From contig NZ_KQ031382.1 of the NCBI RefSeq assembly GCF_000384335.2, positions 3,173,545 through 3,237,544 on the forward strand: a stretch of 64,000 bases of DNA. Direction: 5' to 3'. Positions 1-7,337 of the stretch are shown piece after piece (position 1 is the first letter of the stretch; every line of letters begins with the position of its first letter). The position numbers were made by a program, and so were the translations under genes. The notes below the pieces were generated by a model. It had not been told where the DNA came from, ran no database searches, and was given only the letters and a program-made list of their open reading frames with translations. This DNA is from Hyphomicrobium sp. 99. Its GTDB lineage: Bacteria > Pseudomonadota > Alphaproteobacteria > Rhizobiales > Hyphomicrobiaceae.

Positions 1-57
1 GGGGGAAACCGCTCATTCGACCCAGACGACTGCTGCTCTTTTGATAAGGAGTGCACT

Positions 58-537
58 ATGCGTTCAACTATTGCGATCGCCGCGTTCGCGTTCGCTGGGA
101 TGTCGGCAGCTGCCGTTCCCGCAATGGCGTCCTCGTCGCATCACAAAGCGACGTATCACAAGGCTTCTTACCAGAAGAAAGCCCACTATTCGTCCAAGGG
201 GTCGCGCAAGCACTACGCTCAGGGCAACGCACGCAAGCACGTCGGCGGCAGCGCTTCGGGCGGTATGGCGTCCTACTACTGGGAAGGCCAGCAGACCGCT
301 TCGGGCGCCCGTTTCAACCCTGAGGGTATGACGGCTGCTCATCGCACGCTCCCGTTCGGTACGCGCGTTCGCGTCACGAACCAGTCGAACGGCCAGTCGG
401 TCGTCGTCACGATCAATGACCGTGGTCCCTTCGTCGGCGGCCGCGTCATCGACCTGTCGCGCGGCGCCGCACGGAAGATCAACATGACCGGAGCCGGCGT
501 CGCCCGGGTCTCGCTCGAGGTTCTCGGCCGCGGCTGA
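58..537 (+). CDS. rlpA: RlpA-like double-psi beta-barrel protein, copy 1
   Basis: Secreted 159-residue protein of the RlpA (rare lipoprotein A) family, whose characterised members are septal lytic transglycosylases acting on peptidoglycan stripped of stem peptides. Residues 1-24 form a Sec signal peptide ending in AMA; a basic Ser/His/Lys-rich stretch (about 25-65) follows, then one double-psi beta-barrel (about 68-158) with the family motifs AAHRTLPFGTRVRV and INDRGPF. There is no SPOR domain and no lipobox, so this is a minimal soluble form. The ATG at 58 is preceded by AAGGAG seven bases upstream. A second, diverged copy lies 120 bp downstream, after a strong terminator. Confidence 0.9.
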   Translation: MRSTIAIAAFAFAGMSAAAVPAMASSSHHKATYHKASYQKKAHYSSKGSRKHYAQGNARKHVGGSASGGMASYYWEGQQTASGARFNPEGMTAAHRTLPFGTRVRVTNQSNGQSVVVTINDRGPFVGGRVIDLSRGAARKINMTGAGVARVSLEVLGRG

Positions 538-564
538 ACCTTAAGGTCATAGTCGAACGAACTT

Positions 565-603
565 CGGGAGGCGTTGGGGATACCAATGCCTCCCGACGTT
601 TTT
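565..603 (+). terminator. Rho-independent terminator after rlpA copy 1
   Basis: A 13-bp stem, CGGGAGGCGTTGG paired with CCAATGCCTCCCG (one G-T pair), closes a 5-nt GGATA loop and is followed a few bases later by five T residues. It separates the two rlpA-like genes into different transcripts. Confidence 0.8.
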
Positions 604-658
604 CCGCCATCGCGAATCAGCATAGTCGTCGGATTGGAGAATATCCGGGGGGATATGC

Positions 659-1297
659 GTGCGCGGAAGCATTAGTGTCGCTTATGTTGCCATGTGGGTG
701 GGCTTGCTCCTTCCAGCCGCGAGCGCCCCGTCGGAAGCCCAGTCTCTACCCGACGCCCTATCCGGCCCCGCCAATAAGGCGGCCCAGGGAAGTTGGACGA
801 CCGTAACGGCCCCCACCCGGCCGGCAGGTTCATTCGATCACTGGCAAGCCAAAATCACCATCGCGAAGCCATCCTTCGCCGATCCCAAGCAGACAGCCCC
901 TACGGCCGCGCCCCTTGCCGAGCCCCCGTACGCCCTTCATGGCCCAAACCCGGCGGGCGCCGGTCATACGTTGACCGGCATCGCGTCCTTTTATGGAACG
1001 GGCTCGCGGACCGCGACCGGGGAAGCCTTCAATCCGCAAGATCTGACGGCCGCGCATCGGACCCTACCCTTCGGCACGCGCGTCCGCGTGACGAGGGTCG
1101 ACAGCGGCGATAGCGTCATCGTCCGGATCAACGACCGTGGCCCCTTCAAGCCCGGCCGCGTGATCGACCTTTCGACGAAAGCCGCCGAGAACCTCGGAAT
1201 AACCGGAAAGGGCCTGGCGGCCGTCAAGCTTGAGGTCCTCGACCGCGAAGCCGGTCCGCGAGTGGAAAACGTCGCTCAACGCTCGGAACGCCGGTAA
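659..1297 (+). CDS. RlpA-like double-psi beta-barrel protein, copy 2
   Basis: A 212-residue second RlpA-family protein. The GTG start at 659 is chosen because a G-rich Shine-Dalgarno run (GGGGGGAT) sits just upstream; an in-frame ATG at 692 would shorten the signal peptide. The N terminus is hydrophobic to about residue 28 (cleavage after SEAQS-like sequence), then a Pro/Ala/Thr-rich linker to about residue 105, and a C-terminal double-psi barrel with AAHRTLPFGTRVRV and INDRGPF, nearly identical to copy 1. No SPOR domain or lipobox. Its last 22 bases overlap the 3' end of the convergent LprI-like gene. Confidence 0.87.
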   Translation: MRGSISVAYVAMWVGLLLPAASAPSEAQSLPDALSGPANKAAQGSWTTVTAPTRPAGSFDHWQAKITIAKPSFADPKQTAPTAAPLAEPPYALHGPNPAGAGHTLTGIASFYGTGSRTATGEAFNPQDLTAAHRTLPFGTRVRVTRVDSGDSVIVRINDRGPFKPGRVIDLSTKAAENLGITGKGLAAVKLEVLDREAGPRVENVAQRSERR

Positions 1298-1659
1298 GCC
1301 TGCTCGAGGCGGGATTCCAAGACACTGATCTGATCGAGATAGGCGCCCCGGATGCATTCGGTGTCCCGGCCGCAGCTGTCGCGCGCATCCAGAAACTGCC
1401 GCTGATAGTTCCTCAAATCGTTGCGGTCGTAACGATTGCCGTACGCCGCTTTGAGCTCCGAATATAAAGAGCTCATCCGCTCGTCGAGACCAGCCAGCCT
1501 GTCGCTCCGGCAGATCGTCCGTTCAGACGTCGTCTGCGCTCTCCGGCAGTCGAATTCCTGCGCGGCTGCGGGACGAACCGACACCGCGAATAATGTGAGC
1601 GCCAACAGCGATCCTGCCGAAACAGCCGCTGCCAACTTCAAGGTTCCCGTATCCGACAT
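1276..1659 (-). CDS. LprI-like (DUF1311) secreted protein
   Basis: A 127-residue secreted protein with a signal peptide ending at AAAQ (about residue 34) and the four-cysteine pattern of the LprI/DUF1311 family (DCRRA, TICRS, DSCGR, TECIR), expected to form two disulfides in a helical hairpin. Mycobacterial LprI inhibits lysozyme; whether this protein does is not shown. GAGGAG lies about 8 nt upstream of the ATG. It converges on, and overlaps by 22 bp, the second rlpA-like gene, so a lysozyme-inhibitor-like protein sits beside two peptidoglycan-active proteins. Confidence 0.75.
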   Translation of the reverse strand: MSDTGTLKLAAAVSAGSLLALTLFAVSVRPAAAQEFDCRRAQTTSERTICRSDRLAGLDERMSSLYSELKAAYGNRYDRNDLRNYQRQFLDARDSCGRDTECIRGAYLDQISVLESRLEQAYRRSER

Positions 1660-1832
1660 GTGCCCATCTCCTCAGTTCTCGCGCCTCTCTCGGCGCCGCC
1701 CCACCCCAGCGGTGGACAAGCCGACAATGCGAAAAACCGCCCGGAAACGTGAGGCCGTTAAGCGCCACCCGGCGGTAATGGGAGGAAGTCGGATTATTGC
1801 CCCCGGATTCCGATTGCGTCCGAACGGAAAGA

Positions 1833-1848
1833 ATCGGTAATTTCCGAT
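1833..1848. promoter_or_regulatory. Near-palindromic candidate operator upstream of the XRE gene
   Basis: The 16-mer ATCGGTAATTTCCGAT is a palindrome at 14 of 16 positions centred on AATT. It lies in the divergent gap between the LprI-like gene and the XRE regulator, 42 bp before the chosen regulator start. An autoregulatory operator is an inference from position only. Confidence 0.3.
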
Positions 1849-1889
1849 ACCGGCGGCGTCCGTCGCCGGACTTCAAAATCAAGCGGCCA

Positions 1890-2687
1890 ATGAAGAAAGC
1901 TGTCGCCCAGCCTGCGCCCGTAACCACTCGTCCTGAGGCGCTCGAGCGCATCAAGACGGCGATGGTCGAAAAGAAGCTGACGCAGGCGGAACTCGCCGAC
2001 GCCGCCGATTGCCACGAAAAGACGATCCAGAACCTGCTCGGCGGCCGATCCGTTCGCGATCAGACGCTGTTCGACGTCTGCATGGTGCTGGGCCTCGATT
2101 TCCACGGACTACGCGATGCGTGGCACGGGGAATCCGTTGCCCTCGAAACCACCGGCGGGTCGTTGGAGCTGAAAGGCAACGGCGGTGGCATCGCGCCGGT
2201 CTATATGGGCGCTTACTCGCGCGCGGCGGTCGACCATTACATCGGCAGCTACCTGACGCTGAGACGAGCGTTCTCCGTGCCCGACACGATCATCGCCTAT
2301 CGCACCGATATCAGCTGGGATGCGGAATGGCCGAGCCTTGTCTTCCAAGAGCGCGAGCGCCCGGATGCGCCTTACGCCCATCGCGGCCGCCTCTATATCC
2401 CGGCTTCATCCAGCTTCATCCACTTGGTCTCACTGACCAAAGGCGCGATGCGCATGGTGGTCGTCTCGCAGCTCGACCGCGCGGGCGAAATGCGCGGGAT
2501 CATCACCACGCTGAACAAGCAGCGCGCGACCTTCATTCCGGTCGCGACGCCGATCCTCTACGCCCAGCGCGAAAACTTTGATGCCGATGCCTTCGGTGAA
2601 ATATCGCCGAAGAACCGCGCCTACGGCGAATACAAACGCCTGCTCGATGAAACCATCGCCGAGGGCTACGCCCGGCTCGTCAGCTGA
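1890..2687 (+). CDS. XRE-type helix-turn-helix transcriptional regulator with C-terminal domain
   Basis: A 265-residue protein. Residues about 14-65 form an HTH_3/XRE domain (ERIKTAMVEKKLTQAELADAA, then HEKTIQNLLGG as recognition segment). The remaining ~190 residues form a predicted alpha/beta domain that I cannot name, with no transmembrane segments, and probably serve sensing or oligomerisation. The frame stays open upstream to a TTG at 1797, but the ATG at 1890 puts a normal N terminus just before the HTH. A near-palindrome lies 42 bp upstream. Targets are unknown; the neighbours (secreted proteins, a patatin) do not define a regulon. Confidence 0.75.
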   Translation: MKKAVAQPAPVTTRPEALERIKTAMVEKKLTQAELADAADCHEKTIQNLLGGRSVRDQTLFDVCMVLGLDFHGLRDAWHGESVALETTGGSLELKGNGGGIAPVYMGAYSRAAVDHYIGSYLTLRRAFSVPDTIIAYRTDISWDAEWPSLVFQERERPDAPYAHRGRLYIPASSSFIHLVSLTKGAMRMVVVSQLDRAGEMRGIITTLNKQRATFIPVATPILYAQRENFDADAFGEISPKNRAYGEYKRLLDETIAEGYARLVS

Positions 2688-2699
2688 TCGCGCTACTCC

Positions 2700-2743
2700 T
2701 TGCGCTGGCGGCCGGCTCCCCGTCAGGGGAGTCGCCAGCGCAA
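2700..2743. terminator. Two-part hairpin between convergent genes
   Basis: An 11-bp outer stem (TTGCGCTGGCG with CGCCAGCGCAA) encloses an inner 6-bp stem (CTCCCC with GGGGAG). It sits in the 73-bp gap between the XRE gene and the convergent DUF2380-like gene. No T tract follows on either strand, so a bidirectional terminator or transcript-end stabiliser is likely but not certain. Confidence 0.5.
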
Positions 2744-2760
2744 ATCAAAGATTCCCGCAC

Positions 2761-3285
2761 TTACGATTTCTGATCGTAGAAATAATTGTCGAGCAGATAC
2801 TTCAAGCTGCGCGACCACGACTCGTCCGTGTTGCCGCGAATGTCGACGCTCTTCAGGAATGTCAGTTTGTCCGTCGCCGGATCGGCGATGTAGAGATTCA
2901 TGTTCAGGATGAGGTTCGACACCTTCTGAACGGTGATCCACGCGACGCGGTCGGCCTTGAGTTCTTTGCCGAAAGCCGCCTCACAGCCTCCGCATGAACC
3001 GACGAATTGCCCGCTCGCGATCTTCGCCCGGATGTCGTCGGTCAACGGCACGACAGCGTAGCTTCCCGAAGCTTCGAGAGAGGTCGTAAACTGGCGCTCG
3101 ATCGCGCCGATCCGGTTACGCTCGGCATCACTCGTCGGCTCCAAGCTTTCGTTATCGTTCTGAAGACGTAAACCGAGGAAGGCTAAACGCGGAGCCTCTC
3201 CGGCACCTGCGTTCTGAGCCAACGGTACCTGAAACAGAAGCGCCGACATTATCAAAGGCAGGAGAAAAATACGTAGTCGCTTCAT
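2761..3285 (-). CDS. Secreted DUF2380/DUF3280-like protein of unknown function
   Basis: A 174-residue protein with a signal peptide (residues 1-27) and a predicted alpha/beta domain. The motifs VQKVSNLILNMNLYI and VDIRGNTDESWSRSLKYLL are those I associate with the DUF2380/DUF3280 family of alphaproteobacteria, sometimes found near quinoprotein dehydrogenase operons. No enzyme motif is visible. The ATG at 3285 gives a proper signal peptide, whereas the 80-residue upstream extension of the frame looks non-coding. It lies 80 bp downstream of the patatin gene on the same strand and may share its transcript. Confidence 0.65.
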   Translation of the reverse strand: MKRLRIFLLPLIMSALLFQVPLAQNAGAGEAPRLAFLGLRLQNDNESLEPTSDAERNRIGAIERQFTTSLEASGSYAVVPLTDDIRAKIASGQFVGSCGGCEAAFGKELKADRVAWITVQKVSNLILNMNLYIADPATDKLTFLKSVDIRGNTDESWSRSLKYLLDNYFYDQKS

Positions 3286-3365
3286 CGTGGAGTGTCCTTT
3301 TGGAGGTCTGGAACGAAAGCGCCGAAGACGAGAATTGGTTTCACGTTCAGCTGCGCGATGGCCGC

Positions 3366-4457
3366 TTACTTCTGGCGTTTTCCGCCAACGCCGCGCTTTT
3401 GAGCTGGCCGCTTCGCCATGATGGGCGAGCGAAATGTGATGCCATCTTCGACGGCCGGAAAGAAGTGCTTTGCGAGATCGATGGTTTCGAGCCGTCCAAC
3501 AGCCGACCGCGCAACGTCGAGCCACTTCTCAGCGTATTCGCGTCCCGCACCATGAAGGTACGTGATGATGTCCCAATCGGGCTTCACGGTCGTCTCGGGA
3601 TTGAGCGCGCCCGTAACCGGCCCACCATCGATCAGATGAAAACGGTGCCGGCAAATCGGCGCGAGGCGCCCCTTTGCGAGAAGCGGTCCCGATGTCTCGC
3701 GCGCCGCCATAATGACTTCGATATCGCGCAGAAGCGGCGCGTTGAACGTCAGACGATTGGCGTGGTTTGAAATATCCCGCGCCGTCGTCGGCAACTTCGT
3801 GTTGACGCGCGGCGCAACCATCACAAGAAGCGTATCCCCGATCGGACTTTCGCTCGCGAGCGTCACAAGATCCGGATTGGCCGAAAACCCGCCGTCCCAA
3901 TAGGCCGCGCCTTCAATTTCGACGGCATGATGCATGACCGGCAGACAGGCGGACGCGAGCACGGCATCGACCGTGATCTCGTCTTCGCGAAAGAGACGCG
4001 CTCTGCCCGTCGCAACATGCGTCGCCGCAATCAGCAGATCGACCGGCGACTTTGCACGGATCAAGTCGAAATCGACATGCTCGGTGAGCAAACGGCGCAG
4101 CGGATCGAAGCCAAGCGGATTGAATTCATAAGGTGACAGCATCGACGCGAGATGCGTCGTCAGATGCGATGGCCGCACCAGCCCGTTGAGAAATGGATTG
4201 AGCCGCGTAAGGTCCGGAATGGCGGCGTTATGAATAGCGTGCCAGATTTTGTACATCTTCTCGCGCGCCTTATCGCGAGAACCTTCGGCAAGCCCCGCCG
4301 CAAGCGCAACCGCATTGACGGCACCCGCGCTCGTCGCGCTGATCCAGCCGAATTGAAGCGTCTCATCCTCTAGCAGCCGGTCAAGAACGCCCCACGTAAA
4401 GGCGCCATGAGCTCCACCGCCCTGAAGGGCAAGATTGATGTAGACAGATTTCGCCAA
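3366..4457 (-). CDS. Patatin-like phospholipase family protein
   Basis: A 363-residue cytoplasmic serine hydrolase-like protein. The patatin oxyanion-hole motif GGGAHG is at about residues 14-19, the nucleophile elbow reads ATSAG (about residues 42-46) and the catalytic-dyad Asp is in the DGG of AYWDGGFSANP (about 188). The elbow has Ala in place of the first Gly of GXSXG. The start is a TTG at 4457 preceded by GGGGAG. Substrate is unknown; related alphaproteobacterial proteins have been linked to lipid or polyhydroxyalkanoate turnover. The upstream 337-bp gap should carry its promoter. Confidence 0.85.
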   Translation of the reverse strand: MAKSVYINLALQGGGAHGAFTWGVLDRLLEDETLQFGWISATSAGAVNAVALAAGLAEGSRDKAREKMYKIWHAIHNAAIPDLTRLNPFLNGLVRPSHLTTHLASMLSPYEFNPLGFDPLRRLLTEHVDFDLIRAKSPVDLLIAATHVATGRARLFREDEITVDAVLASACLPVMHHAVEIEGAAYWDGGFSANPDLVTLASESPIGDTLLVMVAPRVNTKLPTTARDISNHANRLTFNAPLLRDIEVIMAARETSGPLLAKGRLAPICRHRFHLIDGGPVTGALNPETTVKPDWDIITYLHGAGREYAEKWLDVARSAVGRLETIDLAKHFFPAVEDGITFRSPIMAKRPAQKRGVGGKRQK

Positions 4458-4794
4458 ACCGCATTGCTCCCCGCAGGCCAGTCAAACAACAAAAGCCAGC
4501 GTGATCTCATATCATTAACGCACGCGGCGAGCGTGTGACCTAGACGCCGCGGCAGAACGACTGGGCAATTACAAAGGTTCGTCACTAGCGTGTAAATGAT
4601 ACACATGCTCGTCGAGCGACTTTCTGCTCAACACTTGTGCGATCAACGCCAGCGATATGCTCAGCGTCTAAGCGACAACTCGCGAGATGCCGGATAATGA
4701 TCGCATATCGAGCGCGTGCGTCAGCTTGCAGCACAACTGTCACGATGCGGACGCGCGTGGCATTTGGCCGCTAACGCGACACAGCCGACGTCCG
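4458..4794. other. Intergenic stretch between brnA and patatin genes
   Basis: No gene is convincing here. It contains the short inverted repeat GTGTA-AATGA-TACAC at 4590-4604, which could be an operator for the patatin gene transcribed leftwards, but nothing ties it to a known regulator. Confidence 0.4.
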
Positions 4795-5040
4795 TTAAAC
4801 CTTCGCCCGCTTAAGCGCCGCATTGATCCGTGTTTGCCAGCCATTGCCGGTCGCGCGAAACTTGGCGATGACGTCCTTATCCAAGCGCAGCGTTACCTGC
4901 TCTTTGTCCGATCCGGCTGGACGCCCGATTCGTGCCCGGCGCTCCGCAAGCGCCTTTTCCAAATCCTCCTGCGTGACGTCCCAATCCTCTGGGTCGTTCG
5001 GATCTGCCCTAAGGGCTATAATATGTTTTTTTCTCACCAT
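4795..5040 (-). CDS. brnA: BrnA-family antitoxin, apparently orphaned
   Basis: An 81-residue BrnA-like antitoxin. The N terminus carries the family's acidic stretch (PNDPEDWDVTQED), and the C terminus the ribbon-helix-helix-like segment (QVTLRLDKDVIAKFRATGNG-W-QTRINAALK). In the type II BrnT/BrnA module the antitoxin neutralises the BrnT ribonuclease and represses its own operon. Here the upstream overlapping partner is only a C-terminal remnant of BrnT, so the antitoxin probably has no cognate local toxin. Whether it is still expressed is unclear, because the operon promoter would have been lost with the toxin 5' end. Confidence 0.85.
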   Translation of the reverse strand: MVRKKHIIALRADPNDPEDWDVTQEDLEKALAERRARIGRPAGSDKEQVTLRLDKDVIAKFRATGNGWQTRINAALKRAKV

Positions 5041-5131
5041 TGTTGCTCTTCCTAACTGAAATGAATCTCACCCTGTCGCCGCGCATGACGTGGACGGCGG
5101 TCCACAGCCTATCACCCTCCGCGATCACGAC
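5009..5131 (-). pseudogene. brnT: BrnT toxin remnant, N-terminal half missing
   Basis: The minus frame ending at 5009 encodes about 40 residues that read as the C-terminal half of BrnT: VVIAEGDRLWTAVHV, MRGDRVRFISVRKSN and a terminal Tyr-rich tail. It overlaps brnA by 32 bp, as in intact brnTA operons. Upstream of about 5131 the frame loses BrnT similarity and runs into the 3' end of the metallophosphoesterase gene. The expected N terminus (F-[ED]-W/Y-D-x-x-K ... N-x-x-K-H-x-x-x-F) is absent. Intact BrnT is about 90 residues, so about half the gene has been deleted. Confidence 0.7.
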
Positions 5132-6030
5132 GCCGGCGCGAGAACGGTCTCGCTGATTTTTTTGACGGGCGAATCTGGTCCGTCGATTCCCCGCACGACT
5201 TGGCGGATGCGAAGCCCCGTCTCGCTTTTGAAGAACGTGAAGAGATTGTAGCAGGCCAATGGTTCGTCGCCATGTCTGGCGCCCGCCGACGCCGAAGCCA
5301 CGCCGACGATCGGAATGGATTTCGTGCGAGACCGCACCCAATCGACGCGCGACGTGTGATTGTGACCGTAAAGCACAAGCTCTGCCTCACTGCGTTCAAG
5401 AAGGTGCGCGAAGTGGGCCGCATCGCTCAGCGCCCGCCGGGGCGGCGCAAGATTGGGAAGCGGCGGGTGGTGAATGAGCACGACACGGACGATGCCTTCT
5501 TCGCCGAGCGCCGCAAGCTGCTCGCCGGCAATCACGAGCTGATGAGCACCGAGCCGTCCGCTGGCGACGAACGGCGGCGTCTCCTCTGCGGAATTCAAAC
5601 CGACGAGCGCAATTGGCCCGACGCGCCGCACGAACGGAAAGGCCAGCGTATCGTTTTCGCCGCCCATATATTCCGCCCAGCGCCGAACGCCGGGATCGCC
5701 ATGCAAGCTCGAATAGATGTCGTGATTGCCGGGAACGACGGTGACGTTGTCGGGCGGCCCGATACTTTGAAGCCAAGCATGTGCCGCTTCGTATTCGGCC
5801 GGCAGACCCAGATTGATGAGATCGCCCGTTATTGCGATATGATCGACCCGAAGCGCCGTCGCATCGGCGAGCAACTTATTGGCGATCTCGCCTTGATGAA
5901 CACGGCGCCGTTTGCGAATCCAGTTCACATATCCAAGCGCCCGCTTGGCATTCCAATGCCGCCATCCAGCCCCCAAAACGGGCGGCAGATGCACATCGGA
6001 GAAGTGCGCAAGCGTGAAAATCTCGGTCAT
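5125..6030 (-). CDS. Calcineurin-like metallophosphoesterase
   Basis: A 301-residue cytoplasmic phosphoesterase with the dimetal signature spread in order: FSDVHL (about 9-14), GDLIN (about 68-72), GNHDIY (about 102-107) and, near the C terminus, VLIHHPPLP and LYGHNHTSR. The family includes cyclic nucleotide phosphodiesterases and UDP-diacylglucosamine hydrolases; nothing here fixes the substrate. The ATG at 6030 starts right at the first beta strand; an upstream in-frame GTG at 6072 would add 14 residues. Its stop sits at the breakpoint of the brnT remnant, so a deletion fused these neighbours. Confidence 0.8.
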   Translation of the reverse strand: MTEIFTLAHFSDVHLPPVLGAGWRHWNAKRALGYVNWIRKRRRVHQGEIANKLLADATALRVDHIAITGDLINLGLPAEYEAAHAWLQSIGPPDNVTVVPGNHDIYSSLHGDPGVRRWAEYMGGENDTLAFPFVRRVGPIALVGLNSAEETPPFVASGRLGAHQLVIAGEQLAALGEEGIVRVVLIHHPPLPNLAPPRRALSDAAHFAHLLERSEAELVLYGHNHTSRVDWVRSRTKSIPIVGVASASAGARHGDEPLACYNLFTFFKSETGLRIRQVVRGIDGPDSPVKKISETVLAPAS

Positions 6031-6089
6031 GTCGGGAATACGGCGTATCCTGCGGGAAACGTACTCTAGCACACCGTGGTAAGTAGCAA

Positions 6090-6578
6090 ATGCCTGGCGA
6101 CGGGCAGGAAAGGGAGAGTTCGCCGTTGAGAGAGGACCGCTTCCTCGTAGGCCAATTCGTCGCCCGCGCCTTCCAGCAATACTGGCGGTTGACGCGCGGC
6201 GTTTATTTGAACGTCGAGGCGTTCGTCATGGACGAAGCGGGCCGGATTCTCCTTGTGCGAGAAGAAGTGGGCGGAAAATGGAGCTTGCCCGCATCGACCG
6301 TACAAAAAGGCGAAAGCCTCGAGACCGCGCTCCGGCGCCTTATACGCGACGCAGCAGGCATCGAGGTTAATTCGAAACCCGAGCTGCGCGGCTTTTATGC
6401 CGAAAGCCGAAGCCGCCAAACGGGCATGTACGTCATCCGCAATTGGCAGCCGCACTCCGTCCCCGGCACCCTGGAAATGAACTTCTTTGCGCCATACGCG
6501 TTGCCGGCCGATGTCACGAAACCGGCCGCGGCGCGAATTAGCCGCTTGGTTGAGGGTCGCACAATTTCGCAAACGTGA
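6090..6578 (+). CDS. Nudix-fold protein with degenerate Nudix box
   Basis: A 162-residue protein with Nudix-fold features: VYLNVEAFVMDEAGRILLVRE, a WSLPAS strand, and a box-equivalent segment KGESLETALRRLIRDAAGIE. Canonical boxes read G-x5-E-x7-REUXEE-x-G-U; here the REUXEE core is RRLIRD, so the glutamates that bind the catalytic metals are replaced by Arg, Arg and Asp. Hydrolase activity is therefore doubtful and a ligand-binding or structural role is possible. A TTG at 6126 with a strong AGGAAAGGGA upstream is a good alternative start that would remove 12 residues. Downstream is an acetyltransferase gene on the same strand, 56 bp away. Confidence 0.7.
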   Translation: MPGDGQERESSPLREDRFLVGQFVARAFQQYWRLTRGVYLNVEAFVMDEAGRILLVREEVGGKWSLPASTVQKGESLETALRRLIRDAAGIEVNSKPELRGFYAESRSRQTGMYVIRNWQPHSVPGTLEMNFFAPYALPADVTKPAAARISRLVEGRTISQT

Positions 6579-6634
6579 TAGAAGCCCCGCCTGCCGGACC
6601 GTGCCGGCGTCCTCTAGCCTGACAGTCCGCGCGC

Positions 6635-7156
6635 ATGTCCCCATCGATCGTTATCCGCAAAGCGCATCCCGAAGATATCGTCGAGATATCGAAGTTGCAT
6701 GCACGCGTTTTCGGGCCTGGACGCTTTGCGCGGTCTGCCTATCGGGTGCGCGAGGGAAAAGGACATCTGTCACGGTTCTGTCTTGTTGCCTGCATCGGCA
6801 ATGAGATCGTTGCCTCGATCCGGACGACTGAGATCGCGATTGGCGGGACCAAGGGCGCGCTCCTGCTTGGACCGGTGGCAGTCGACTCAGACCATCGGAG
6901 CTTCGGCCTCGGCAGCAAGCTCATAACGGCCGCACTCGAAGCCGCGCGCAACGGCGGCACGAAACTCGTCGTGTTGGTGGGAGATCAGCCCTACTACGGC
7001 CGCTTCGGCTTCAAGCCCGTGCCACCCGGCCAGATCGTCTTCCCGGGCCCCGTCAACCCGTTCCGCATTTTGGCCCACGAACTGGAACCGGATACGCTCC
7101 CGAAGTATCGCGGCCTCGTGGTTGCAGAGCCACCCGCGAAATCAGCAGACAATTAA
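6635..7156 (+). CDS. GNAT family N-acetyltransferase
   Basis: A 173-residue GNAT (YhbS-like) acetyltransferase. The N-terminal strand is IVIRKAHPEDIVEISKLHA; the acetyl-CoA-binding motif A region is LLLGPVAVDSDHRSFGLGSKLI with the pyrophosphate-binding [RQ]-x-x-G-x-[GA] equivalent RSFGLG at about residues 87-92; the C-terminal part has VVLVGDQPYYGRFGFKP, typical of this subfamily. The acceptor substrate is unknown. It follows the Nudix-fold gene and may be co-transcribed with it. Confidence 0.85.
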   Translation: MSPSIVIRKAHPEDIVEISKLHARVFGPGRFARSAYRVREGKGHLSRFCLVACIGNEIVASIRTTEIAIGGTKGALLLGPVAVDSDHRSFGLGSKLITAALEAARNGGTKLVVLVGDQPYYGRFGFKPVPPGQIVFPGPVNPFRILAHELEPDTLPKYRGLVVAEPPAKSADN

Positions 7157-7337
7157 GCTCCGCACTTCCGGCAGTAACGCCATCGTAACCCGAATCTGTC
7201 GACGATCGGTTTAAGCCGCTCGTGGCGCAAAGTTGTATCCGATTCAATCGGACGCAAAGCGAAAGGCTTGTCAGGTCCAGTGCAAGCTGTGAGACCATAA
7301 TTCGGGAACTCGATTCGACTGCAGCAGAAAGCCCGCG

